A DNA stretch of 64,000 nt. It comes from Chloroflexota bacterium. GTDB lineage: Bacteria; Chloroflexota; Dehalococcoidia; Tepidiformales; Tepidiformaceae. The position numbers and the translations under genes are program-made. The stretch is from assembly GCA_026705605.1 (NCBI GenBank), contig JAPPAK010000001.1, positions 620,001-684,000 of the forward strand, in the 5' to 3' direction. Below, one piece after another: positions 48,804-58,350 of the stretch; position 1 is the stretch's first letter, and each line of letters opens with the position of its first letter. The notes under the pieces were generated by a model. That model was not told the origin of the DNA, searched no databases, and saw nothing but the letters and a program-made list of their open reading frames with translations.

Positions 48804-48862
48804 GGTCCAGCCTCCGGCGCGGAATCGTACCGGCTGCGTGCTGAACGCGGGGTCCAGTCCTG

Positions 48863-51028
48863 CTATTGGGGACAGCCTCCGTCTGCTGGGGGTTCCGGAA
48901 GGCGGACTTCGATGCCGGTCGTGCTGTCGATAGCGGGGTCTATCACCGCCGCGTCCTCCAGCGACGGTGTTGTCCCCTCGGCCTCGTGGTACCACCTGCG
49001 CTCGCAGGTTTCGACTCGCACACCGAGAACGTAGGCGTCCTGGCGCGCCTCCAGGGTGAATGTGCCTTCGCTGTCACTCGTCCCGAAGGCGAGCCCCTTG
49101 CCATCAACGGAGTGCGCCGAAACCTGGGCGCCAGGAACGGGGTTGCCAACCGAGTCGTAGATCGTGCCTTCGATCGCGATCCGGGTCGCCGGCAGAACGA
49201 CCTCAAGCCCGATGGCCCGAAGCACGTCGCCGAGGTCGTCACGATCGACCACGAGAGGCTTCGCATCGTCACGATCGGGGACCAGCTTCACCGCCAGGCT
49301 CGGGGGAACAATCGTCCAGCCCGCGAACCAGCCCAGGGGTTCCTCCTCCCGCGAGAAGGAGAGCAGGTAGGACCCATCCCGCACGTCGAGTGAGAACGAG
49401 CCCGCTTCGTCGCTCAGCGCCTTTGCTGCGGATCGACGACTTGTTGCCGAGAAGGCCTCCGCCTGAACACCGGCGATGCTGGCCCCATCGGTGTCACGGA
49501 TGACCCCCTGGATGCTCGAGCACAATCTCGTGAACTGGACTCGCAGGTCGGCTCCCCGGGGAGAGCTCCTGATGAGTTCCGCCTCTGCCTGGGAGCTGGC
49601 GATCCGTCCGTACCGCCCATACCAGCCTATGGGGCAGGTTCCGACATGGAACGACAGTAGGTACGAGCCCTCCGGCACCTCGACGTCGAACGTGGTGGGT
49701 CCCGACACGCCTCCCGCCCGCGCGACCACCTCCCCATCGGGCGCATGGATCGCGACCCCGATGGAGGGAAGAGGCTTCGCCGAGGCGTCGACGAACGTCC
49801 CGGTGATGCGATGGGTCACCGGGGCTACGTCGCCCCGGTAGGACTCGAACGCCTGGTAGAACTCGGTCACCGAGAGGCCGAATGCGGCCTTGAACCGTGA
49901 CGGCCACGCCGGCGGCCGCTCTTGTGCGTAGAAGTTGAACAGCGCCTCCTCGCCCGCGTGGTTGACGAGCCAGTCGACCGCCAGGTGGGAAAGCGCATGG
50001 GTTCTCGGCGTCCGGACCGACCCTTCGTTCCAGAACCGCTCCAGGGGAAGGGTGGTCTCCCTCGCAACGGGAATGACCGTGTGGCGCAGCCTGGACTCGT
50101 AGCTCTGGAAGGCGCGCCACGCTTCGTACCGCCCCGACCAGTACGCTGCCGCTCCCACCGCCAGCCAGTCAGGCTCGTTGTTCTCGCGTCCGTTGCGTCT
50201 CCCCAGTTCGTCCCGGAGCGCGTGGACGTATTCGTAGGGGAGGGAGTCGAGGCAGACGCTGTTGAGGAACACCGTCCTGTGCACGTACTCGCTGCACGCG
50301 GCGTAGCCATGGCCAAAGCGGATTCGTAGCTCCGAGACCCCGACCCCCAGTTGCCGTCCGAAGTAGGTGACGACGCTGTCGACCTCCCTGCTGAGCGGCC
50401 CCCGCCGGTGCTTTGGCACCGAGAAGCCGAAGATGGCGACCGGCGGCGTGTCCAGCTGCCACCACTCTTTCAACGACGACACACGCAACCAGAAGGCGCT
50501 CCCGGTGCGGAGGGTCGTGAGAGCCTCGCTATCGATCCCCTGTGCCTCCACCACGACGTCCCCCAGCACCTCAAGGGCTTCGTCGGCTGCGATCCCGTCG
50601 GGGCCGGCCCAGGTGACGAGATTCCAGCCGGGGCGAAGCGTTGCCGCTCCGCTCCTGGGGTTCAGCGGACGTTTCCACTCCACTGCCTCCGTCCCGCCCA
50701 GGTAGAGGAAAAGGCCCATCCCGGGAGTCAGCGTCGTGAGGCCGTGCGCCTGTCCGAAGTCTTCCCGGAGAGCCCCGGAGAACCGGTGTCTGAGCGTGTC
50801 CCACGAGTAGACCGCTTCCAGCCGCGGTATCGCCTCGAAGAGTTCCGAGACTTCCGCCTCATCCTCCGTCCACCCCGCCAGATTCCACCCCGGCTGCAGT
50901 GCCGTGGTCACCGTGTCGGTCGAGGCCTCCTCCGCGTTTGCCGTCCCGCGTCCCACCCCGACGCCCGAGGCGATGGTCGCTACCACGACTCCCACGAGCG
51001 CTACGAGCCTCAGGCCAGCAGTCAGCAT
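48863..51028 (-). CDS. secreted protein with GWNL-W repeats, degenerate peptidase-MA-like region and carboxypeptidase-regulatory-like repeats
   Basis: Signal peptide; GWNLAGWTEDEAEV and GWNLVTWAGPDG; LPYEYVHAL; ITGTFVDASAKPLPSIGVAI repeats. Confidence 0.8.
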   Translation of the reverse strand: MLTAGLRLVALVGVVVATIASGVGVGRGTANAEEASTDTVTTALQPGWNLAGWTEDEAEVSELFEAIPRLEAVYSWDTLRHRFSGALREDFGQAHGLTTLTPGMGLFLYLGGTEAVEWKRPLNPRSGAATLRPGWNLVTWAGPDGIAADEALEVLGDVVVEAQGIDSEALTTLRTGSAFWLRVSSLKEWWQLDTPPVAIFGFSVPKHRRGPLSREVDSVVTYFGRQLGVGVSELRIRFGHGYAACSEYVHRTVFLNSVCLDSLPYEYVHALRDELGRRNGRENNEPDWLAVGAAAYWSGRYEAWRAFQSYESRLRHTVIPVARETTLPLERFWNEGSVRTPRTHALSHLAVDWLVNHAGEEALFNFYAQERPPAWPSRFKAAFGLSVTEFYQAFESYRGDVAPVTHRITGTFVDASAKPLPSIGVAIHAPDGEVVARAGGVSGPTTFDVEVPEGSYLLSFHVGTCPIGWYGRYGRIASSQAEAELIRSSPRGADLRVQFTRLCSSIQGVIRDTDGASIAGVQAEAFSATSRRSAAKALSDEAGSFSLDVRDGSYLLSFSREEEPLGWFAGWTIVPPSLAVKLVPDRDDAKPLVVDRDDLGDVLRAIGLEVVLPATRIAIEGTIYDSVGNPVPGAQVSAHSVDGKGLAFGTSDSEGTFTLEARQDAYVLGVRVETCERRWYHEAEGTTPSLEDAAVIDPAIDSTTGIEVRLPEPPADGGCPQ

Positions 51029-51057
51029 GACCGCACCCTAGCACCGAGACGAGACGG

Positions 51058-54000
51058 TTACTCGGGGAAGGTGCACTCCGTGTACTTGAAGCGGTCTGGG
51101 CGCCCCCCGCCCACGGTGACTCGCATGTCCGTCACATCCCTGCCGGACACCGTGAACCGGGCCCTTCCCTCCTCGCTCGTGTGGTCGAAGCGGGATGCGT
51201 GGCACGTGCTGAACCGGTCCGAGCCGATCGAAAGGGAGTACTCCCCGTCCCGAACCTGAAGTGAGAACGTCCCGTCGTAGGCCGATCGCGAACCGAAGCC
51301 ATGAGAAGAGGATCCCCAGTCAAGCCTCACTGAAATCGTGAGGTCGGCGACCGGCTCCCCGTCCGACCCGACAACCATGCCCGAGAGCCGCTGGCAGACC
51401 TCAGAAGGGCTGCGGGTGACCCTGATCGGCAGCTCTATCTCTTGGGAAGCCCCGATGCTGAAGTGGCTCAGGTAGCTCGTCGTTGGCGCAATGTCGCGAC
51501 GGTCCGTTGTCCAGTCGAGGGGGCACTGGTCCCAGAGCAGCCAGAGCCGGTAGGCGCCGGGGTCCAGGTGGCTGTCGAAGCCGCCCGACTCGTCCGTCTT
51601 GAGGGTCAAGGATCGGCCGCCCCCCTGGGCGAACCCCTGCACCTGCAGGCCTTCCATTGGCTGTCCGTCCGTCCCGACCACGGTTCCCTTGATCCGCGCG
51701 CAGTTGTTCGGCGGCCTCAGGATGAGGTCGTCGAGGTCGCCGTCCTCCGTAGAGAGCACCCTTGCGTCGTCGCGGCTCACTCCGAAGCGCTGATCCCCCT
51801 CGTACCACCCCACGACGCACTCGTCCGCCATCAGCCCAACCTGGTACGCGACTGCCGGGACCATGGCTTCGAACCGCCCGTCCGCTTCTGTTGTCACCTT
51901 CCAGTCGGCTAACGATTCCGCTGCTCGCCCGTAGATCGTCACCCCTTCCCATGGCTGTCCCTCCTCGTTGATCACGATGCCGCCGACTCTGCGTTGGCTG
52001 GACGCCGAGAGGGGCAGCGGGAGTTTGATCCGGATCCCCGAAACGTCCGTGGCCCCGACCTCTACGATGCTGGCCGGGTCTCCGAACGGAGCGAAGCCTT
52101 CGCCTCCGCTGTACGAGCCGATGTTGCGCCGTCCGCTCGGAGTATCCGCGAGCAGGTGAAGCTCGAACGCTCCCGGCAACACCCACACGCTGAACGCCCC
52201 CGCATAGTCCGTCGTAGCCGCCAGGCCCGGCGTGTCCCCAACGGGATAGGCGTCGACACTGATGCCTTCCTGCGGCTCTCCGTTGGGTCCCACCACCACG
52301 CCCTGGATGCGCCGCCACTGCGATGCCGCCGGGTCGACGGGGAACGTGATCGTGATGCCCGTGACGTCCTGCCCCTGCGTCTCGATCGTATTCTTGTCCT
52401 CTGACAGAGGGGTGAAGCCGCTGTCGCGCCCATACCAGCCGATCGCTCGGCGACCCTGCGGCGTGTCTCCGTACAGGTAGAGATCGAAGGATCCTCCCAA
52501 CACGACCATGCTGAAGGCGCCTCTCTCGTCCGTGGTCGCGGCGGGGGCCGCGTAGTCGCCCCTCGGGATAGCATCAAGGTGAATGCCCTCGATCCCCTGC
52601 CCGTCCGGCCCCAGCACGACCCCCTCAACCCGGTGCCATCGAAGGTCCGGCACCTTGATGGCGAGGCCGGTGATTTCCATCTCCCCCATATGGACGACTT
52701 CCGCCTCGCTCTTAACGGGGGTGAAGCCGTCTGCGCCTCCGTACCACCCCGCGTGCTGCCAGCCCTCCGGCCCGTCGAGATTGACTTCAAGGACGTATCG
52801 GCCGGGCCCGACCGGCACGGCAAAGCTGCCGTCCTCCAACGTCAAGACCGAGTAGCGTGTTCCCTCCCCCTCGGCCTGCGCTCGTACCCCCGCTTCAACG
52901 AGAGGCCGTCCGTTCGCGTCTACCACCGTGCCGCTGAGCCTTGGGTAGGGGGCCGCGACTTCGGCCCGGTGAGCCGCGAACGACGCGTAGAACTCCTCCA
53001 CCCCTATCCCGAACGCGCTCTCGAACGCTTCCTGCCACGTTTCATGGGAGAACCGCTGGCGGTAATACGCCATGATGCCGTCCGTGGGAGCGAGTGTCGC
53101 CAGCCAATCGATCGCCACATGGGCCACGTTGTAGTTGAGGCTGTCGTAACTCTGCATCCCCTCGACCGGGGTGTGTGTGCGCCTCGACGCTGGCAGCACG
53201 GCGTCCCGAAAGTGGGTCTCGTAGGGGCGGTCTCCGATGGCGTCGTAGTACTGGGCCGACCAACGGTTCGCCACGCCCTCGGTCATCCATACCGGCCCTG
53301 TGCCGCCCCTTCCCGCAACATGGGCCTGGATGGCATGGACGTACTCGTGCGCGATGGCGCGAACGCACGACTCGGCCAGAACGACCGTTGGCAGTGCAAA
53401 GAAGCCACACCCTCCCATGTCGTCTCCGACGTACACCTCCACGCTGGGAACGAAGAGCCCGAAGCGATCGGCGAAGTACGCAAGCACCGAGTCAACCGCG
53501 TCGGGAAAGGAAGCCCGGGTCTCCAGCGCTACGTCGGGGTGGTACTCGATCGGTGGTTCAAAGCCGCCCGGCTGAAGCCACTGCCGTGCGTTCGACGTGT
53601 GCACCCAGATTCCGTCTCCCCGGTTGATGCGCTGCACCGTACGGCCGCTGGCCGGCGCGCCCGGGATATACGGCAGGAATTGTCCGGTTGCCGCATCCCA
53701 GGTTGCTACCGCTCCAAGCTCCTCCGCCAGGGAGGCGAAGATGTCATCAGGGCCGGCCCCTTCTCGTCCGGACCAGCCAACGAGGTTCCACCCTTCTGCC
53801 AGAGGCACAAGCCCGCTCTCCACGAGCATCTCCCGCGTCCACTCCACCGGGTTTTCTCCGCCGACGTACAGCCACAACCCCATGCCGGGCTGGAGTGTGG
53901 ACAGGGTTCCCGTGATGCCGGAGGCAGAGCGGGAAGCCCCGGTGAACGCCTGTGCGCCCCCATCCCATGCGTGCGCCGACTCCAGTTGCGGAATGGCTTC

Positions 54001-55185
54001 GAAGATCGCCGTGATGTCCGCTTCGGCCTCCGTCCACCCGGCCAGATTCCAGCCGGGCGCCAGGTTTGTCGTCACCACCTCCGGCGGACGCAGGCACATG
54101 ATCCTTTGCCGGGTGTCGCTCTCCTCTCCGGAAACGACGAGATCGATGCCCCCGAGGTCTGCGCCGCTCACAGCGAGGGCCGTCGTCGAACCTCTGCCCC
54201 GTTGCTCCAGCCCACGAACCGTGCAATCGCTGCCGGCAGTCGTAGACACATTGATTGCGTAGGTTCCGTCTGGACCATAGAAGGCGAACGCTCCCTGCTC
54301 GTCGGACTGGAGGGAGATGTTCCTGCCCAGGAGCCTCCCCCGCCCGTTGATTTGGAGTTGCACGCCCTGCAGGGGCTCGCCGGCGCCATCCGTAGCACGG
54401 CCCTCGACGCGCCTGCAGAGGTCCGCTGGCGTGTCCGGCAACCGCACGGTAAGGCCGGTTACGCCTGCGCCCTGTACCTCGAACCTGGGCTTGAATCCGG
54501 TGTGGCCGGGGGAATAGTCCCCATCCAGCCCCGCAAATCCGAGTACGCAATCGGTGCCCTCGAGGGTGATGAAGACTCGAAGCCAGTACGAGCCGTCCGG
54601 AACCTCCAGTGCGTACGCACCGTCGGGGCCAGTGGTTGTCCTTGGGCCCAGCCCCTCGATGGGATCCCCGAACGCAAGCAGGGAGATCCCCTCAAGGGGC
54701 TCGTTTCCCAGCCCGAGAATGGTGCCCTGGAGGGGGTAGTACGGGACGTCGAAGTGGCAGGGATGCCACCGGTTTCCGGTGAAAGACTGCTTTCTGGCGA
54801 CGACCACACGGACTTGCGAGGAACCGCTTCCCGCCACCGTAACCACTGCCTGCCAGTTTCCCTCCGGGTTCTCGGGCCCAGAGACGGTGCAGTCGCTGTA
54901 CGTGTCGGACAGCATGCGGAGGTTGTACGACCCTTCATGGAGCACCAGGCGAAGTTGCCCGTCCGCTCCCGCATGTCTGCGCTGTTTCTCGCCTTCGCCC
55001 TCAACGAACGCCGCTACGACGACTCCTTCGATCGGCCCGCCATCCTCGCCGACAACCGTGACCTGCAATTCGTGCAGTGTTTCCTGTGCCCCCGCTCGCT
55101 CCACCCACAGACCACTTGTCAGGACGACCGCCCCGACGAGCAAGAGTGCGGTTGGTGGGACCAGCCGAGATCCCGCGCGCAGCAT
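51058..55185 (-). CDS. 1375-aa secreted protein: multiple carboxypeptidase-regulatory-like repeats, GWNL-W domain, HEYVH peptidase-MA-like domain
   Basis: CVRAIAHEYVHAIQAHVAGRG...WMTEGVANRWSAQYYD; at least 8 repeats of V-x-GPDG-P-x-GI...WYG-GF-P. Confidence 0.82.
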   Translation of the reverse strand: MLRAGSRLVPPTALLLVGAVVLTSGLWVERAGAQETLHELQVTVVGEDGGPIEGVVVAAFVEGEGEKQRRHAGADGQLRLVLHEGSYNLRMLSDTYSDCTVSGPENPEGNWQAVVTVAGSGSSQVRVVVARKQSFTGNRWHPCHFDVPYYPLQGTILGLGNEPLEGISLLAFGDPIEGLGPRTTTGPDGAYALEVPDGSYWLRVFITLEGTDCVLGFAGLDGDYSPGHTGFKPRFEVQGAGVTGLTVRLPDTPADLCRRVEGRATDGAGEPLQGVQLQINGRGRLLGRNISLQSDEQGAFAFYGPDGTYAINVSTTAGSDCTVRGLEQRGRGSTTALAVSGADLGGIDLVVSGEESDTRQRIMCLRPPEVVTTNLAPGWNLAGWTEAEADITAIFEAIPQLESAHAWDGGAQAFTGASRSASGITGTLSTLQPGMGLWLYVGGENPVEWTREMLVESGLVPLAEGWNLVGWSGREGAGPDDIFASLAEELGAVATWDAATGQFLPYIPGAPASGRTVQRINRGDGIWVHTSNARQWLQPGGFEPPIEYHPDVALETRASFPDAVDSVLAYFADRFGLFVPSVEVYVGDDMGGCGFFALPTVVLAESCVRAIAHEYVHAIQAHVAGRGGTGPVWMTEGVANRWSAQYYDAIGDRPYETHFRDAVLPASRRTHTPVEGMQSYDSLNYNVAHVAIDWLATLAPTDGIMAYYRQRFSHETWQEAFESAFGIGVEEFYASFAAHRAEVAAPYPRLSGTVVDANGRPLVEAGVRAQAEGEGTRYSVLTLEDGSFAVPVGPGRYVLEVNLDGPEGWQHAGWYGGADGFTPVKSEAEVVHMGEMEITGLAIKVPDLRWHRVEGVVLGPDGQGIEGIHLDAIPRGDYAAPAATTDERGAFSMVVLGGSFDLYLYGDTPQGRRAIGWYGRDSGFTPLSEDKNTIETQGQDVTGITITFPVDPAASQWRRIQGVVVGPNGEPQEGISVDAYPVGDTPGLAATTDYAGAFSVWVLPGAFELHLLADTPSGRRNIGSYSGGEGFAPFGDPASIVEVGATDVSGIRIKLPLPLSASSQRRVGGIVINEEGQPWEGVTIYGRAAESLADWKVTTEADGRFEAMVPAVAYQVGLMADECVVGWYEGDQRFGVSRDDARVLSTEDGDLDDLILRPPNNCARIKGTVVGTDGQPMEGLQVQGFAQGGGRSLTLKTDESGGFDSHLDPGAYRLWLLWDQCPLDWTTDRRDIAPTTSYLSHFSIGASQEIELPIRVTRSPSEVCQRLSGMVVGSDGEPVADLTISVRLDWGSSSHGFGSRSAYDGTFSLQVRDGEYSLSIGSDRFSTCHASRFDHTSEEGRARFTVSGRDVTDMRVTVGGGRPDRFKYTECTFPE

Positions 55186-55266
55186 CGCCGGAGCCTAGCA
55201 CTGACGTGTCAGGTTTACGCCACCCGCATTCACGGCCTTGAGCCCGGTAGCGGCTCCGCGAGCCCC

Positions 55267-56547
55267 TCAGGGTTGACAGTGCCGCTCCACGATCGTTTCC
55301 GGCGTCTCCGGAAGCTCGATGACAATGCCCGCTCGGTTCCTCCTCCCGGCCACCGGCTCCGCCCCAGCCTCGTCCGGCTCGAACCGGCCGTCGGCGTCGG
55401 CAACGAACCCCCCTTGGCCCCACTCACCGAGAAAGACCCGGTAGGCGCGACTGCCGTCCGGGCACTTCAGAAAGACACCGAGTGTGTGGTGCTCATACGG
55501 GCGATAGACCTCGAACTCTCCCCGTGAGTTCGCCCGCCCCCCAATCACGAAAATCCTCTCGTCCTCGACTTCCATCACGATGTGGACCTGGACGTAGGCG
55601 GCGGGGCTGCCCTCGGGGTCGAGCACCTTCCCGGTGATCTTCAACTCGAACGGTGATGCGGTCTCCCGCCAGTACTCCTCGAAGGCATCTGCGAACTCCT
55701 CCGGCGTCATGCCGAAAGCCCCTTCGAACTCGTGCTGACCGCCTCCCTGCCGGAAGAACTCGATGAGTGCTTCCTCGCCTTTCCGGTCGACGAGCCAATC
55801 GACCGCGAGAAACCCGACCTGGTATTGGAGAACGGCGTCGGCTTGGCCGGTGAGGTCTGGGTTCTGGATGTTTCTGCCCTTGTTGCAGAGTCCCAGTCCC
55901 GGGAAACAGCGCCCCAGCGCCCCCCACTCCATTCGGGCTATCTCCCGCCGGTGCGACAGGGCCCATCGTCCCTGTTCCTCGCGGCAGTGAGCGCTCGCGT
56001 ATTCCGCTGCGCCCTCGAGGAGCCAATATGGCCAGCCTCTAGCCCCGCCAACCCACCCGAGGTGGTACTGGAGGACGTGGAAGTACTCGTGCGCGATGGG
56101 GCCGCCGTACGCGCGCGTTTCCTCATCGCAGGTCTCCAGCGCGATGAAGATGGCCTTCGGCGGGGCGAGGCCGCCGCACCTGAACCAGGAGGGCAACTCG
56201 CCGCCCCGCCGTCGACTATCCGCATCGAGCCATTCCCGGTACGCCTCGTTCAGCGCCTCGAAGTCGGTCGAGATGTAGAGGGTGAACTCCGAAGTCACGA
56301 CGCCGAAGCGTTCGGCGAAGGACACCTGGACGCTCTTCACTTCCCGCGCGATTGCGTAGCGCTCCGTGCCCGTGAAACTCCCGAGGAACACGAGCTCCGG
56401 CTCGGCTACCCCCAGTTGCAGCCACTGCTCCTCGAGCGGATCCTCCGGCGCCGGCTGGAACGCAAGGACCAACCCCAGCACGACCCCGAACACGACAGAG
56501 GCCGCCAGCACCAACAGGCTGGCGGCCTCCGTGCGGTTGAGCGCCAT
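55267..56547 (-). CDS. membrane-anchored HEYFH putative metallopeptidase with C-terminal regulatory-like domain
   Basis: N-terminal TM; GGPIAHEYFHVLQYHLGWVGG...YWLLEGAAEYAS; KVLDPEGSPAAYVQVHIVME. Confidence 0.8.
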   Translation of the reverse strand: MALNRTEAASLLVLAASVVFGVVLGLVLAFQPAPEDPLEEQWLQLGVAEPELVFLGSFTGTERYAIAREVKSVQVSFAERFGVVTSEFTLYISTDFEALNEAYREWLDADSRRRGGELPSWFRCGGLAPPKAIFIALETCDEETRAYGGPIAHEYFHVLQYHLGWVGGARGWPYWLLEGAAEYASAHCREEQGRWALSHRREIARMEWGALGRCFPGLGLCNKGRNIQNPDLTGQADAVLQYQVGFLAVDWLVDRKGEEALIEFFRQGGGQHEFEGAFGMTPEEFADAFEEYWRETASPFELKITGKVLDPEGSPAAYVQVHIVMEVEDERIFVIGGRANSRGEFEVYRPYEHHTLGVFLKCPDGSRAYRVFLGEWGQGGFVADADGRFEPDEAGAEPVAGRRNRAGIVIELPETPETIVERHCQP

Positions 56548-56552
56548 GCGGC

Positions 56553-58205
56553 CTAGCGCGTGAGCCACCCGAACGGCTGTGGCTTCCGCTGCGCCTTCGG
56601 GTCGATCATGATGTTCACGATTGACGGCGTCGGGTCGTTCACCGCCGTCTGCAGGGTCGAGTCCAGTTCGTCCACGGTCGTGACGAAGTAACCCTTGCCC
56701 CCGAACGCCTCGATGATCTTCTCGTAGCGCGCGTTCGGCATGTACGAGCCCGGCGGGATGTTGTTCCGGTCGAGCTCGCTGGGCCCGCCGCCGATGCCGT
56801 TGTTGTTCACCACGATGAACGTGATCGGCAGGTTGTAGCGAACCGCCACCTCGACCTCCATCGCGCTGAAGCCGAAGCCCGCGTCGCCCTCGACCGCCAC
56901 GACCTTGCGGTCGGGGTGGACGGCGGCCGCGGCGATCGCCTGGGCCACGCCCACGCCCATCGTCCCGAATGTGCCCGCGTCCAGGCGCGAACGCGGGACG
57001 ATGTTCGGCAGCACCGTGCGACCGATGTCCATCGTGCTCGCGCCCTCGCTTGCGATGATCGCGTCCTCAGGAATCGCCTCGCGCACAGCCCGCAGCACGC
57101 GGTAGTAGCCCATCGGCTCGGAGTCGTCGACCTCCATCGCGGCTACGGCCTGCCGGTTCTCCTCGGCTTTCGCCGAGAGGCCCGTCCACCAGGTCGTCTC
57201 CTGCGGGTAGGTCCAGGGGTTCTGCTCAAGCGAGACGTTCAGCTGGCTCGTGATCGCCTTGCCGTCGCCCACCAGCGCGACTTCCGTCGGCACGTTCGTG
57301 CCGATCTCCTCCGCGCTGATGTCCATCTGTACCACGCGCACGTCCTTGTTGAACCGCGGCGGCAGGCCGAAGTGCATGATCCAGTTCAGCCGCGCCCCCA
57401 TCAGGAACACCAGGTCCGCGTTCTGCAGCGCGTACGACCGCGCCGGGGCCACCGAGAGCGGGTGGTCGTCGGGGACGACGCCCTTGCCCATCGGCGAAGC
57501 GAGGAACGGAAGCTGCGTCTTGTCGATGAACTCCCGCACGTCGTCCTCGGCGCGCGCGTAGGCCATGCCCTTGCCGACGATGACGAGCGGGCGCTCCGCC
57601 GACTTCAGCGCGTCCACCGCGGCGTCGATCGAGCCGGGCTCGGCGTAGGTGCGGGGTGCATCCGGACAGCGATCCTTGAACTCGATCTCCGATTCCTCGA
57701 CTTGCGCCGTAATCACGTCGTTCGCGAAGTCGAGGTACACGGCTCCTGGCCGCCCGTACATGCTCGTGCGCACGCCCTGCTCGATGTAGTAGGGCACGCG
57801 CTGGATCGTCTCCGCCCGGCGCGACAGCTTCACGAAGGGCCGCGCCGCCTCAACCTGCGGCGCCTCCTGGAACGAGCCCTGCCCGTCCTGGTACGAGTCC
57901 GGCGCGCCGCCGATGAGGATCATCGGCCACGTGTTCGACCACGCGTTCGCCAGGCCGGCGATGCCGTGGATCATTCCCGGACCGCACACCGTCAGGCACG
58001 CGCCCGGCCGTCCCGTCAGGTAGCCGACGGCGCCCGCGGCGTAACTCGCCGCCTGCTCGTTGTGGAAGCCGTAGTACTGGATGCCCTCGCGCTGTGCCGC
58101 TGCCGCAATGCCCGCTACCGGGAATCCCACCACGCCGAACATGTAGTCGACGCCCTGCTGCTTGAGGCTGCGAGCGATTACGGTCGCGCCGTCGATCTCT
58201 GCCAT
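56553..58205 (-). CDS. thiamine pyrophosphate-dependent enzyme (2-hydroxyacyl-CoA lyase / oxalyl-CoA decarboxylase-like)
   Basis: YMFGVVGFPVAGIAAAAQREGIQYYGFHNEQAASYAAGAVGYLTGRPGACLTVCGPG; GDAGFGFSAMEVEVAVRYNLPITFIVVNNNGIGG. Confidence 0.9.
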   Translation of the reverse strand: MAEIDGATVIARSLKQQGVDYMFGVVGFPVAGIAAAAQREGIQYYGFHNEQAASYAAGAVGYLTGRPGACLTVCGPGMIHGIAGLANAWSNTWPMILIGGAPDSYQDGQGSFQEAPQVEAARPFVKLSRRAETIQRVPYYIEQGVRTSMYGRPGAVYLDFANDVITAQVEESEIEFKDRCPDAPRTYAEPGSIDAAVDALKSAERPLVIVGKGMAYARAEDDVREFIDKTQLPFLASPMGKGVVPDDHPLSVAPARSYALQNADLVFLMGARLNWIMHFGLPPRFNKDVRVVQMDISAEEIGTNVPTEVALVGDGKAITSQLNVSLEQNPWTYPQETTWWTGLSAKAEENRQAVAAMEVDDSEPMGYYRVLRAVREAIPEDAIIASEGASTMDIGRTVLPNIVPRSRLDAGTFGTMGVGVAQAIAAAAVHPDRKVVAVEGDAGFGFSAMEVEVAVRYNLPITFIVVNNNGIGGGPSELDRNNIPPGSYMPNARYEKIIEAFGGKGYFVTTVDELDSTLQTAVNDPTPSIVNIMIDPKAQRKPQPFGWLTR

Positions 58206-58350
58206 CTGATCACCCCTTGTGGTCGTAGCCCGCCGGATGATACGGGAAGAGTCCCCCACACTCCCGCTCCGCCCTTATTGAGACAATGGGGCGATTTCAC
58301 CGAAACGGATCGGTAAGATTCGCGGCCAGTACCGCAAGAGGAGTGCATCC

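Noticed and set aside
47031-49034. 667-aa + strand ORF opposite the M3 peptidase
   Set aside because: Antisense artefact; the minus strand carries clear HEFGH peptidase motifs
52579-55527. 982-aa + strand ORF opposite the 1375-aa secreted protein
   Set aside because: Composition is Arg/His/Pro/Val-rich antisense of a well-structured repeat protein; GC-rich codon bias keeps the antisense frame open
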